Shown one piece after another: positions 46,703 through 59,658 of a DNA stretch of 64,000 nucleotides; the stretch's first letter is position 1, and each line of letters opens with the position of its first letter. This DNA comes from Ziziphus jujuba (taxonomy: Eukaryota > Streptophyta > Magnoliopsida > Rosales > Rhamnaceae): assembly GCF_031755915.1 (NCBI RefSeq), contig NC_083384.1:23763001-23827000 (forward strand). Reading direction: 5' to 3'. The translations under genes were made by a program, and so were the position numbers. The notes under the pieces were generated by a model, which was not told the DNA's origin, did not search any database, and saw only the letters and a list, made by a program, of their open reading frames with translations.

Positions 46703-46722
46703 ACCTACCTCTCTTAAAGAAA
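46703..46722 (-). promoter_or_regulatory. Polypurine tract of the second chromovirus
   Basis: The minus strand reads TTTAAGAGAGGTAGGT immediately before TGTAACAACC, the usual polypurine primer for plus-strand DNA synthesis next to a 3' LTR. It is preceded by the common AAATTTC(A/T)-GGGCAAAATTTC region of chromoviruses. Confidence 0.75.
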
Positions 46723-46799
46723 TTTTGCCCATGAAATTTGTACCTTAATTTTGGAAGAGGGAGGATATTGACTTTGCATATGGTCCTCTCATTCCCAAT

Positions 46800-47620
46800 T
46801 TGCCTCCTCAACTAGATCATTTCGCTAAAGGATCCTCACTAAGGAAATATGAAAATCCCTTTCTTCCCTATACAGAATCTACACACGCTACTCCTTATAT
46901 GACAATCCATCACTTAGCTCAATCTTTAGTGCCTCTGACATATGTGATGGGTCTGAAATATACTTATGGAACTTGGAGATATGGAATACATCATGAACTC
47001 GAGAAATCTCCTTCGACAAGTCTAGCTTATAAGTCAGGTGACCTATCATCTTAACTATCTCATATGGTCTAACTAGCAAGGATTTGATTACCTTTCACTT
47101 TTCAAAGCACAGCATGCATTTCTAAGGACAGAGTTTTACAAACACCCAATCAACAGCCTCAAACTTGAGATTCTTTATTTGCACATTCACATAACTCTCC
47201 TATTTTTCCTACGGCACTTCCACCCTGCTTTGAGTGATTTTAACCTTGTCCATTGTCAATTGCATATTATCAGGACTTAGAAACTTCCTTTCTCCCACTT
47301 CATTCTAACACAAGGGAGTTCAACATTGTTTTACCTTACAATGCCTCAAAAGAGAAACTCCCAATGCTCAAATGATAAATGTTGTTGTAGGTGAACTCCA
47401 CTATTCATTCTACTTTCCTTTGAGCTATAATACACATGACCTCAACATGTTCTTAAAGGTCTAAAAAGTCATCTCATATTGTCTATTTGACTGAGGATGA
47501 AAAGCGATATCGAGATTCAACTTGAAGCCTAATTCTTACATTAAATCCTACCAAAACCTTGAAGTAAACTAGAATCTTTTTCTAACATAAATGGTATGTG
47601 ATTCATATGTATTTTTGCAA
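46800..47620 (-). pseudogene. Integrase C-terminal part of the second chromovirus
   Basis: Minus-strand frames give, in order, ESRYRFSSSVKQTI (equivalent of the ExxTAFHPQTDGQ region), VEFTYNNIYHLSIGSFSFEA (equivalent of the EFAYNNSYHSSIGMAPFEAL motif), WVFVKLCP, then the intact frame 47079-46888: LVRPYEIVKMIGHLTYKLDL, SKEISRVHDVFHISKFHKYI, SDPSHM. This is the Del/Tekay integrase core end and C-terminal GPY/F-type domain. Stops and frameshifts are frequent, and the catalytic triad is not readable. Confidence 0.85.
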
Positions 47621-50620
47621 CTTTAGAGATCCCGTCTATGACTTAGTGGTAGTACCTTTCGAAGCCTAGAAAGCTTTGTACTTCAATCACTGTAGTAAAT
47701 CATTCCCAATGCAACATTGTTTCACTTCCTAAAGATCCACATGAATACCGTCAACAAAAACCACTTGTCTAAGAGATCTTATTCAATCCAAACAAAGCTT
47801 ATACTTTCTAAACTTGACATATGCTAATGTTGTTTTAGGTCCTGTAATGATTTCATTCTTTAGTATACTAAGCTATCACTTATAGAGACAACAAAAACTG
47901 ATCAAAGAAAGGATCGAGAACTCGACTCATTAGTCCTTACTTGCTGCAAGTATAATGATAAGTCTAAAAGACATCACTAAAGATTTATAAGGTCCAAATT
48001 TGGTACTAAATATTTGCCTTGGGAATATTTGATTCCCTAATCCTCATCTTGTGATATCCTAACCATGAGTCAAACTTAGAGAACATTAATGCTACTTACT
48101 AAAAACCACCAACATTCACATTCCAATCCTCTAAGGAGTAACACTTCTAGATTCCATAAAAATAATCAATAACTTCAAATACCATTACTACAACATAAGA
48201 CTAACTCGAACATCTCCACAAATAACTCTAAATCAAAAACCAACTTTATATAAAGTAATCAACCAAACAAATTCACAAAAATCTTAACAGTATTAAAAGA
48301 AGACTTTCAGATTCCCAAACAAAATGACATAAAAGTACATCTGCCGAAATCAGTTCCAATGCCATCTCGTATCCATTAATATCACTTTTGCATAACCCAA
48401 AACTCTCCCAAAATGTAACCAACTCCAATAATCCACTAATCAAGTAAAGGAGAAAATTTAGAACTTAAGTTTAATTTCCTCAAACCAAGATTTAGACTAG
48501 GCCTTAAACAATTTTAAGGCCTTCCATTAGAATAAGTGTGAGAATATTTGTTTTATGACGTTGATGAATTGGTAAAAAGAACAATGTTGTTTAAGGTCTA
48601 AAGGATTGAAGAATCAATGAAAAGTGTGGATCTTTTAATTTAAAGAACTAGATGTTGTGACAGGAGGGTTTTCTTAAACCCTCATGAAGCCTAGTCTAAC
48701 CCTTAAAATTGTCAATACAAATGAGTTAAAAATCCAAAATAGCATTTTTTAAGAAAACCATGATGCTCTTCCAATATCAAAAATTCATTTCTCAAGCAAC
48801 AAGTGAAGTTAAAGTCTTAATTCTAATATCACAGCCAAATGTTACGAAACTAAATTCTAGGTTCTAAAATTATATAAAAACATCCATCTTACTTCTTATA
48901 TCGTAGTTATAACCCCAAAAAATCATATTCCTTAGAAAGTCAAGCTATCACTAGAAATATCAACCACCTTAGGTCCATACGACATCAGCAATATCTATAA
49001 AGTCCTCAATCTCTAAGAAAATAAAATAATAAAACCAAGCACTAAAACCATAACCAAAAGCAAATGCCATGAAACTAACTTATTAAAATCTTAATACCTT
49101 GTTCCATATCAGATCACCAAAAAAAAAAAAACATCAACCATTTTTAATCAATACCAGGTTCCAATATCAAAATCTTAATTTTTAAGAAAATAACATACCT
49201 AAGAAATAAACTAAAGTATAAATCGTAACAACCATCCTCCAAGGTAGCGTATAAATTTGAAGGTTCTTAAAAAATCTAAACCACCTCAACCTCCTAATCA
49301 TCCTTGGTCAATTCGCTTCATTTCCACATTTGTTCGACCAAAGAGATTCTAAAGGTCTTTACCTCCACATGTCATTAGCAATGTGATACAAAAGAATGAA
49401 TAGCTTTGTCTAATGGTCACCCCCCATTGACCAGTACCTTTCCTTGAAGGTGTTGATTGTACCCTACTGCTAAATTAAACTTTATTAGTCTATCTAATTA
49501 ATCATTATGTCTCTTAACCCATTAGTTTACTAATGAGAAAAACTAAATTCATGAATCTTTGTATTGTTATATGCCGAAGAAGGAAACTGTTGAAGTGGCC
49601 AAATTATCCATGGTAGAAGCATTCATCAATTCCCAAGGTCCAGTGTGATATCTACCATAGGTACCACATGTAACCCGATAATCGCTCCTATAATATGACC
49701 TCTGATGCTGATCATTATTATTGTTTATTGATTGTTAACACAAACTTTGATTATGAACCTTCATGTTGAGTTATACTAAATTTAAATTGTGTGTGCTTCC
49801 TTTAAAACCTCCTTTTCTAGAAGAGGTAGAACTGTAGTTGCCTTTCTTTAATGAAGGCTAAACAAGCATGCTGAGAGATGTACCCTCAAAAGATCAACTA
49901 TTCGATCTGTGCAATGATTGGATGACTCTTGACTTTTAAGATTGCATATCTCAAAAACTGATAAGAAGTGTAGGTTGGTTTTAAGAGATTTATATGTTCT
50001 TATTTAGACCATCTAGAAATCTCTGCCTCTTTCTTGCATTGTCTGAAATCTTGTAAGGACAAAATTTTGGTAATTCTCTAAACTTCCTCTTGTCCTCTGA
50101 GATTGCCATATTGTCTTGTGCCAACCTTTCACATTATTACCTCTTCAATTCTTTGTAGGCTAGAATTGTTTGCATTATAGCACCAATTCATCTCTTTAAT
50201 CATCCATCAATTTCTAATATCTATTTCTGCAAAAGACTAGCTACTATGACTCTGTCATAATAGAGGCACTTGGTGCCTTCAACTACGACATTTTCTATGC
50301 TTGCAAGACAAATAAGACTAAAGCAGTGTCTATGGAACCATTAAAGCTCTCAACACTTAGTCTTCCAGCTAGTACAACTGAAGACCTAGACAACCCACTA
50401 CTACCGATAACCTAAGCCAAATCAATAGGGTGGCTTTCAAGGACTTCCATATGATTCTTGATTGAAACTGTGTCTACCTCATTCTCGATGCATCGCAAAG
50501 GAAATTTTATTACAAGAGGATAACAAATATAATTACTTTTAGGAAAATCATAGATAAGGATAAGCGAAACATAGAATGAGTTGTACAACAATGCACAACC
50601 CCAGGGAACTTAGAACTTTA
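47621..50620 (-). pseudogene. Degenerate gag-pol body of the second chromovirus
   Basis: Only scraps can be read. A segment FLGFERYYH...DGISKVA at about 47630-47690 matches the FLGLAGYYRRFVEGFS region after RT, and it runs almost directly into integrase, so RNase H and part of integrase appear deleted. Upstream to 48200, traces of RT (LRKxxLYAKF-like and KCEFW-like positions) are shifted among frames. From 48200 to 50620 I cannot read gag or protease with confidence. No host gene is visible. Confidence 0.55.
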
Positions 50621-50634
50621 AGCTCTAATACTAA
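50621..50634 (-). promoter_or_regulatory. Decayed primer-binding site of the second chromovirus
   Basis: The minus strand reads TTAGTATTAGAGCT, 10-11 positions matching TGGTATCAGAGCC, directly at the boundary with the LTR that begins at about 50640. It supports assigning the internal region 46703-50620 to this LTR pair. Confidence 0.6.
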
Positions 50635-50639
50635 GCTAA

Positions 50640-53002
50640 AAGGACTTGCCCGAGAAGCCTCCTAGAAATCTCAGGTGGATTTGTCTAGGGAAGTCTTATT
50701 AAGCAATATTTAAAAGAAAGCTCAATGGAACCTTACCTAAACTAAGGATAATCAAGACATGCAATATAAAGTAATACCTCATTATGTAAAGATAAAGTCA
50801 CAACTGCATGCTAGTCCATAACTACAGTCAACATCTACATCCTTTATACCAAGGTTATTACTATGCATAGAGGTTATTACTATGCATACATATTAGGTTT
50901 ACTACTAGTCAATGATTTAAATCAAGGCATTATAAAAGTATTTGTAAAATTAAATAATACAACTAATGCGAATACGTTTAAATAAATAAAGATAACTAGG
51001 GAAAGATAAATACTACTATTGTCGTGGAAAACATGTGATAACAATTGATGTGTGAGATAGACTGTCTACTAACTGCATCAACCTAGGAGAACGAATTATA
51101 ACAAATAAAATTGAAGATAAAAATATCTCAGTAAATGAAATAGTACAATGGAAAAATAATATTTTATTTTTATGAACCTTTTTTTTTCTAAAAACTTCTC
51201 ATTCTACTCTTTTGAAAAGTTCCTTTTTTAAAATCCATTTCACAAAACCCAAATTATACCCTAAATTAATATCATAAACAGGTAATGAATAATAAAACCA
51301 TTTAAATATTATAATTCAAACCAACATGATGTTAATACTGGGCATAAAATAATATCCACATAAACTCATAAAATAATAAAAAACAACAAAAATCCATAGA
51401 TACATTAAAAAAAAACAATGTATAATACGATATACCTAACGTTGGCAAGTAGTGTATGACATCTTAGAACACCAACGAATATTAAAGAGAGAGAAAGAAA
51501 CTTGTGAGATGAATCCACCTTGTGACCCTTTGTGTTCTAAATGTATCATGGCAGCAGAAAACCTATGTGGTGAAACTAACTCATGACCTTAAGTGTACGA
51601 AAGGTATCATAGTAATAATGAATCTATGTGATAAACCCAACTCACAACATTTAGCGTACTAAGCCATTGTGGCAATCCTTTACACTATAATATAATACAA
51701 AATAGAGACACTAGTACTATGGTACATCAACTTTAAAAAGAAAATACAATATTCACAAATAATCTTTTAAGATCATACTTTTTGATTTTTATCATAAACA
51801 AATATTCTACCATAATCCAGAATTTAATATTCAAATCCAACCATTTAATTAAATATTTCAAAGATTCTAAATCACCATTCTATGGTAAAATGCTTCTTTA
51901 AATACCAAAATATTTAAATACCAAGATTCATAAGTTCACTATGAATTCATTAGAATTTGAAACCATTAAAAATCTATTCAAAATTTATATGAAATGATAA
52001 CACATATATGTAGAAGCAAGTATTCATACATGGATAAAATAGACACATAAATGGAACCTTATATATAGAAAAATCAAACCATATATATGTTGTACTAATA
52101 TGCTCAAATCATTGTAAATATTACAAACTATTCATAGATACTGCTGATAATCATTTATGCTCCTTTGCAGAGTCTCCTCCAAGAGCAATACAAGTGCCTA
52201 AATATAATAAAACATTTTTTATATTCCAAAAATTAACCTAAAGAAATTAGTGCATACCAAATGTCTAAATTATTTTATTCAACTATAAAATTACATAAAT
52301 TAAATATTGAAAGGTCTGATAACATTATGATCCCTTTGGAGGCAATATCTAAAATTGGAATTTTTCATCCAAAGGCATATTTTATGAAATCAAACATTTC
52401 AATGGATCCTATTAACATTTAATTATGTAAAACCAACTCCAATTAGATCCTAAATTGTCCAAACATAGTCCAATTGTACAAGATTTTGGAATTAATCCAA
52501 ATATAAAAATTTATTCAAATAATGTACGAAATTCACAAATTATGTGCCAATGGAAAGCTTATGGAATAGATAACAAGATGGTAACCTCATCTTAGTCCAA
52601 AAATATCACTGGTGGCTGGAAAATGCAAGGAAATTTTTTGTCAAACTTCATATTGATGGTTCTATCAAATTGTGAGAAATTTTAACAAATGAAGTTTGAA
52701 TTCAACCTTAAAGGGACTAAAATAGGGGGGAAAGGTATGGGTCAAGCTAAAATGGTCAGCAAATGGACAACTCATTGGAAACCCATGGCTCGCCATCACT
52801 GGCATAGGAGGCCTAATTTAGGCACGTTTGGCAGTGGTTTGCTATGAAATTTTAGTGGGCTCTCTATTTGGTTGACGCATGTAGCTCCTAGTGGTCGAAA
52901 AGCAATGAAAAATGGCTGACTCAATTAGAGATACAAATAAAATTTCAAAATTCCAATTTAGAACTCTTTAATTTCTAAAGAGAGTGAAATCTTAAAATAA
53001 CA
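50640..53002 (-). mobile_element. 5' LTR of the second chromovirus, flanked on both sides by internal sequence
   Basis: The left end (AGGACTTGCCC at about 50641) resembles the GTCAGGACCC end of LTR-B, and the right end is ...AAAATAACA at 53002. Directly right of it, ATTACCACCCTTGCCTCAAA mirrors the polypurine-tract sequence beside the 3' LTR at 46702. So this LTR has a primer site on its left and a tract-like sequence on its right, as in a shared LTR of a tandem array. It aligns with 45193-46702. Confidence 0.65.
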
Positions 53003-53449
53003 ATTACCACCCTTGCCTCAAAGAAATTAATAGGAATTTTAAAAACACACAGACACCGTGTAGAATTCTTCAAAATTAAGAAATTAAAAATTGAAAAATT
53101 TTGGGTGTTTTGCAAAAGGTTGATTAAGGATTAGTTATGGGTTTTTGTGTTGTTTTTCTTACTACATCTGGATTCTTTTATCCAATAATACTAGTTTAGT
53201 TCTTAGGTGTGTAGTAGTTGTTCAAAACTTTGCTGTTAACCATGATAAGGCTTGTATATATTTTTTCTTTGTTTTAATAATCTTTGTATATATTTTTCCT
53301 TTGTTGTAATAATCTTTGTATTGAACTTAAAATTTAAGATAAATGACAAAATGAATTTTCACATAAATATTACAAAAGTTAGTTAAGTTTGTTAAAAATA
53401 AAAGGATACAATAGTCAACATGGTAATTACCATGGGTGATAGTACCTGT
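53003..53449 (-). mobile_element. Remnant internal sequence between two LTRs
   Basis: It begins with a polypurine-tract-like sequence (on minus, CTTTGAGGCAAGGGTGGTAA). The rest shows no domains. A near-duplicate AATAATCTTTGTATATATTT phrase occurs at about 53277 and 53307. No primer site is evident before the next LTR. Confidence 0.4.
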
Positions 53450-55054
53450 CCCGAAAACCCTTCGAAGAATCCTAGATCATCCCACCTAGAGAAATTTCAC
53501 TAGGAGATCCTTAGAAAAAATTTAATGGAATTTCAGTTGAAGTGTGTGTAAATTAACATAGGCAATATAAAATAATACCTCAACATATAAAGATAGGGCC
53601 ACAACAGCTTACAAGTCCACCACTATAACTAACATCTATAACTTGCCATATTACAAACCATTACTACATATATATACTAACGTGACTATTGTGTCCATAC
53701 TTTATATCACAATATTCTACGACTAATTATAAATATGAATTATACAAACGATATGAATAAGTCTAGATAAAAATAATGGTAAAAAATATAAAGATAAATA
53801 CAACTTCTGCTATGGAAAGTACAAAATGATAAGTGATGCTTGAGGTACACTGTTCGCTAACTGCTTGGATAGATACCAACGATGACCACTCTTGCTCCTC
53901 CACACAACCACCTCTAAGCACAATACAAGTGCTTATAATTTAATAAAATATTCCTTATGCTCCAAAAACTAAACCAAATGCATTGATGCATATCAATTGT
54001 CTTAAATTTATTTACACAACTCTAAAATTATATAAATTGGACACCAAATGATTTAAATATACTATGAACCTAGGACCTAAAATTGGAATTTTTCACATGA
54101 AGTCTAATTTATGAAATTGAACCTTTTAATGGATCTTAATAACATATAAAAACCATACTACCAACCTCAATTTAGTATTAACTTGTCCAATTAGAGTCCA
54201 ATTTCACTAGTATTTACAAAAATTGGCCAATAATAGGTAAAACTATATATTAATATAAAGCTCGTGGGATAGGTAACATGATGCAGAACTCACCTTAGTC
54301 AACTTTTTCTGGTGATGGTCAAAAAATGAATGGAAAAAATTAGCCAAACTTTAAATTTACATATCTCTCAAACAACTTCGAATTAGGCAAAATGGAGGCC
54401 ATATTCAAACTTAGAATGTTCAAATGAAATAGACCAGGGTGGTCACACAACTTAGAAGTGGCCGAAATAAGGTGATTGAAAAAACACTAGCTGCTGGCTT
54501 TCAGTGCCCTATCCTAGCACGTGGAGGACTTTTCTAATGCTGTTTTTTAGTCGTTGGCTAGTCAAGGTGTGGGTAAAATGGTGGTATGGGCAGTGTAGCA
54601 AATCTTAGCTGGAATATTGGTCAATTTTGGCTGGGACACTAAATTCCACAATGAAGTGTGCTGCCGGCGATTTCACATGGGGTAGGGGGAGGGAGGGACT
54701 GATCCATTTCACACGATTTTAGGGCCATTTTGGAATATTATGTGTTATATGCATGCATAAATCCAAATATTTATATACACGTCTGATCTTTTAGATCCAT
54801 GCGTATCGTAGTACACACATTGGTAAAATAATAAAGCCTGAAATTTCACTAATCCATAACTTTTAAACTATAAGTTAAAATTAGGTGCGCTGTTAGTTAA
54901 TGAACTCACGTCGATAAGTTCTACACAATGATATACTAGTGAAACAAAAAATTTGACTCTTCAAAAAGTCAACACTAAAATCCACATGTGGTCTAATTAT
55001 TCAAACCCAGTCAAACTTGTATTTCATGATTATTCTCTAGAACGGGTTGTTACA
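53450..55054 (-). mobile_element. Third, shorter chromovirus LTR
   Basis: The plus strand starts near TACCTGTCCCGAAAACCC and ends AACGGGTTGTTACA at 55054; on minus it starts TGTAACAACCCG. Early blocks (ATAAAATAATACCTCAACAT, AAAGATAGGGCCACAAC) match 50760-50800 of the neighbouring LTR. At about 1.6 kb it lacks the middle part found in its relatives. ORF 54953-55159 over its end is not a gene. Confidence 0.65.
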
Positions 55055-55283
55055 ACATATGATAACCCCCACATTCTAGGTTCAAGACCTGATGTTGAAT
55101 TTCTCCTCTTCAATCTATTAGAGAAAAAAAAAATATTCCATATATTTTATAAATATTAAAATCTTAGTGATAAATTGTTGATACTTTGCCTTTAAATTAT
55201 GAATTTTTTTTTTGGTCTTTGACTTTACCTTACTTCTTTTATTATTTAATTCTTAATATTATTTACACATAACAATTAGGGAG

Positions 55284-55326
<43 letters not shown>

Positions 55327-55583
55327 GTATATATTCAGACTCACATCATATCAATATAATAGTTTTACCATCAGGATTTTCTTTTATAAATAATTGGATT
55401 GTTTCAAAAGATGAGATTTATGATTCATGAGGTCTCTACAAGTTCCATTTTCTTTAAATAAGGTTTTAATATGTTATTACATTCATATTAAACCATTAAA
55501 TTCCAAATTTTGAAGTAATTTAAAGGCCAAAAAACAAAAACCTAATGCTTAGACAATGAAGTCAACCTCATATAAATCCGATT

Positions 55584-55615
<32 letters not shown>

Positions 55616-56719
55616 GTCTAGGCTCAAACTAGGTTCTTAATTTCATGATTAGCATTAGATCTTCTTTTTTTCATCCTTTAGATTGTTGCAGATTTAAAAT
55701 TACATATATTAATCATTAGCTTCCAACAGGTTCACTTTTTCTAAATAGGATTTTAGTATTTCAGTAAACCAATATTTAATTACTTTTTGAATTTTAAATT
55801 CGAGTTTTGCTATTTGTCACCATTGATGACAATTACCAACTTATATAGCAAATTTTAATTGAAGCGTTCGATTATATTATATTTTTATTATAAAATCCTA
55901 AAAATAAACACTTTAGTAGTAACCATTAAATTGTCATTTGATATGTTCACCAGTGATGATAAATAATATTTTTCTTTAATTTTTAATTTTAGATGTGATC
56001 CAAAAGTTAATAAATGAAAATTTAAGGTTAAAACCATTAAATCGTCCTGATGTAAGCCTGACTTTATATATATATATATATAGAGTAATTACCATATCAG
56101 AATATTTTAACTTATAAAATCATGATATAAGGCAAAAAAGTTAGAATGATGAGTAAATGATCATTTTATTCTGACTAATTTATGCTGTCTCTTAATTTTA
56201 GGATATCTTAATGTGATTAGGACTGCATATATATCATTTTGGTTATAGATTAGTGGTTTTTACCTTATGTGTAGTCGATTAGGAATTCTATTTTTAGTAG
56301 TCATATTTGATTTTTTATTTTTTATTTTTTTAAAAATTAACACTAATTAATGACTAGTAGAAGTGTTTCCTATTTAACAATTATAATATGATACAAATTT
56401 AGCCAGTGGATTTGATTTATCGCTATATCACAATTTAGCCAATCCATGTTGAGCTGTTACTTTTTAAAAAGAAAAGGGAAAGATATTTGTATTGATTTTT
56501 GAATTAGGTATAGTCTTTAGTCTTTATAAGGATTCTTTTTTCTTTCAAAAAATATTAAATTTGGTAAACATTAATTAAATATGTATTTTTAGATTAGAAT
56601 AATTCATCTCAATTTGAATATATTTTAAATATGTTAAGAATATTTATCCTTCAAATGAAATAATAACAATTTTATGCTTTTTAAAAAGAAAAGATAGTAT
56701 TGAAATGAGAAAATAAGAA
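55055..56719. other. Intergenic, AT-rich
   Basis: No gene is supported. (TA)n runs at about 55290-55320, 55588-55617 and 56066-56082 are the main features. Confidence 0.6.
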
Positions 56720-57120
56720 CATCTCCATTGGTGAATATGGAATGTTATCTATATAGTATATAAATTGATATCATCTAAATTTAAATGATATGAATATATA
56801 TTCAATTTTAAAACTGTTTTCAATAATAATATACAGAATGTTATTATGATTACAAAATGTTATTATAACTGCTAATTAATTACATATATTTCATTAATTT
56901 TTTAAAAAAATTGATTTTTAAAGAAAAAAGTTTGTTTTTAATTAAACTTTACAATATCTAATAGACTCTTTAAAAGTAGAGGATTATTTAGACAATATCT
57001 TTTTTTTTTCTTGATGTGTTTAGATAGTTTCATTAAAGAGTTTTATTTTAATAGCCATGTATTTTTCTGATGTGACCCAAAAAAAACAAATCTAACAATA
57101 AAGAGAGCCATTGAAAATGC
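56720..57120. mobile_element. Possible MITE with CATCTCCA ends
   Basis: CATCTCCATTGGTGAATATGG at the left (first bases CATCTCCATTGG) has an inverted counterpart near the right, where the minus strand reads GCATTTTCAATGG. About 8 of 12 positions agree. Interiors are AT-rich and non-coding. Such termini are common in plant non-autonomous elements, but the evidence is weak. Confidence 0.3.
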
Positions 57121-57604
57121 TATAAATATTTATGTGGAATAAATATTTCTAAAATTTAAAATATATCAAATATAATAATAATAAATTCTATGAGATAACT
57201 GTTCTATTCTTATATTTATTCTTCATATCAAAGGTGCTTTTATGGATTATCTTAAACCATGTAAATGCGTTTTTCAAAAAAATAAACAAATATATAAATT
57301 AAAAAAAAAAAAAAAGCAATGTAAATGCATTTTTCTGTATATGAAATGAAAAACAAAATAAAAAAAACCTTGGGCCACCGCCGCCAAGCTGATATCTGTA
57401 TTTGGCTCCACCGCTAATTTAGATAGGTTCAAATGACATAGTATCAGTACTTGTAAGTTTCTTTTGCCTGGTGGTAGAACCTCTAGGTTTTAGATTCTTT
57501 CTTTTTTTAGTTTAATACATTAATTATGTTTAAAAAATATAATAATAACATAGTATATTTTTTATTGAAAAAATAGTAGTTAACAAGATTATGTGATTAC
57601 GTGT

Positions 57605-58264
57605 ATCTCCAACCTGTTGCATCAAAATCATATAAAAATCATATCAAACACTAATTTCTCTTCAATCCATTGCATTATTTCTAAAAAAAAAAATTTTATA
57701 TATATATATACTTTTTATATTCCTTCTTATCTACTTTTTATATTATTTTTATTCTAATTTCCATTTTTTTTTTTATCTATTCCATCAATTGCCCATTTAC
57801 ATTTTTTTGTTTTCATATCGATCAAGTAATATGTTTAATAGTTAAGAAAATTGTAGAAATAATATATTAATGTCACTAAAAATTTTAACTTTATCTTTTT
57901 TACAGTGTAATTAACATTTTGCATTGTTTGCATATCAATTTTACTCCATATAAAATTAAAAATATGGGACAAATGTAGGATTATTATTTTTTATATCAAA
58001 AAGCAATTGATTTTATTGAAAATGCATTTGGGTAAAACTTAAAAAGTTATGATAATATTGGGTATTATTTTGTAAATGCTAAAAACTCAAATTAAAAATT
58101 AAAAAAAGGATATGAACAGTAAAATGGTGAGTGAACAGCCATCCATCAAATTTAGTGCAAAACTGTGCATTCACACCAAAATGGTACAACTTTTGATGCA
58201 TAATTGGAACACAAGTTGCACAAAATTTTATGTATTTGCACCAAAATGGTGCATAGTTGGAGAT
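57605..58264. mobile_element. Possible MITE with ATCTCCAAC ends
   Basis: ATCTCCAAC at 57605 and GTTGGAGAT ending at 58264 are perfect 9-base inverted termini. Just inside each are TGTTGCATCAAAATC and, on the minus strand, TATGCACCATTTTGG. A second stem TGCACCAAAATGGTGCA lies at about 58238-58254, and further CACCAAAATGGT copies at about 58173. It is about 660 bases and non-coding. No clear target duplication was found. Confidence 0.45.
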
Positions 58265-58399
58265 AGTAAGAATTTATCTTAGTTATGAGGATCTAAAATA
58301 TACATAATAAATTCTATTAAAGTAATAAATACTAACTTTCAAATGTGGTCATTGATAAATTAAATCTTTAATCCTAAAAAATAGAAAATAACATAATAT

Positions 58400-58603
58400 T
58401 AATGCTTATGGACACACTACTTTCAAACTGATTTTTGAAAACCCTAATTACAAGAAATACAGTACATATTTGTTTACTTGTCTTAGATCTTTTATAGTTC
58501 CTACTGCAAAATAATAAATAAGTCAATCTCATTAATGGTATAAATGTGCCCTGTAAGTAAGGACCTGATTATACTAAGTCCATAAATATTTATTTATCTA
58601 ACA
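58400..58603 (-). mobile_element. Start of the 3' LTR of the copia element
   Basis: On the minus strand TGTTAGATAAATAAATATTT begins at 58603, immediately after a polypurine tract AAGTGGGAGAA (58604-58614). A TATA-like CTATAAAAGATC lies about 110 bases inside. The 3' limit is not clear; 58400 is a rough guess. Confidence 0.55.
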
Positions 58604-59152
58604 TTCTCCCACTTAAACTGCATAATCATCTATATATATCATCAAAATTCACTTACTACGGAATCTTCCCAAACAAAATACCATTTCATCTAAATATATA
58701 ACATACCAACAGGACACAACAAATACTAAACTAAGTAATAGAGATTCTCTTAGTAAATCTCTAAAAACACAATATCATTTCAACTTAGCACTTTACATGC
58801 CATAAACTCAGTCTAAATAGTAGAAATTTACCTAACTACGTGCAATCCCCTAACACATAATATCATTTCATCCGTGCATATTGTGTATCGATAGGATATA
58901 ACAATATACCCAAACTAAGTAGTAGGGACTCACCATATCACCTGTGAATCAACATACACATATACATAGACTAAAAGTTTCAAACAGACCTGTAAATATA
59001 AGGAACAATAATATATGTAATAAATTATCTCATAAATAAATAATGATCCACACATACATACTAATATATCAATATATTCAAAGACATAAATAATACTTAA
59101 CATAGATATTACTGTAGAATATATAACAAACTCCCACTGATCCATAGCAGTC
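58604..59152 (-). mobile_element. 3' untranslated tail of the copia element, with internal repeats
   Basis: Non-coding sequence between RNase H and the 3' LTR. Two degenerate units of about 150 bases are visible: CAACAGGACACAACAAATAC with AACTAAGTAATAGAGATTCTC, then ATAGGATATAACAATATACC with AACTAAGTAGTAGGGACTCAC, each preceded by an ATATCATTTCA or ACCATTTCATC block. A second tract-like GATCAGTGGGAGTTTG lies at about 59128-59143. Confidence 0.6.
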
Positions 59153-59658
59153 TTAACTGCCTAACAATCTTATACGGGATACATGCTCCTTAAATATGTC
59201 TACCGGTAAGGCCTTGGTCAGTGAATCTGCTACCATGTTGTAAGTCAGGGTGTGATCAATAGTAATGGCGCCCTTTTCAACTTTCTCCTTTACCACAAAA
59301 TACTTTACATCAATGTAGCTTGCACCAGAAGTACCTTTTAAATCATTGGAGAAAGACACTACTGTAGTATTATCATAATACATCATAATAAGCCTCTCAA
59401 TGGAGTCAACTACTCCCAACTCACGAATAAATTTCGAAGCCAGACTACATGACGAGTAGCCTCATAACACACTACATACTCTGCCTCCATAGTCGAAAAT
59501 GCTGTGACAGACTGCTTGGAACTATGCCAAGATATAGCACGTCCTGCCATGATAAATATATATCTAGTGGTAAATTTCTTATCATCCACACAACCTTTAT
59601 AATTTGCATCAATATAACCAACTACATCAATAGAGTTGGTGTATTGATATGTTAACAT
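59153..59658 (-). pseudogene. RNase H domain of the Ty1/copia element
   Basis: Frames 59658-59410 and 59419-59153 give YTNSIDVVGYIDANYKGCVD, FIMAGRAISWHSSKQSVTAF, STMEAEYVVCYEATRHVVWL, and, after a frameshift near 59415, SGASYIDVKYFVVKEKVEKG and HTLTYNMVADSLTKALPVD. This is the copia RNase H with the SWxSxKQxxxAxSTxEAEY and DxxTKxL motifs. The polyprotein ends just after VSRIRLLGS. Confidence 0.9.
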
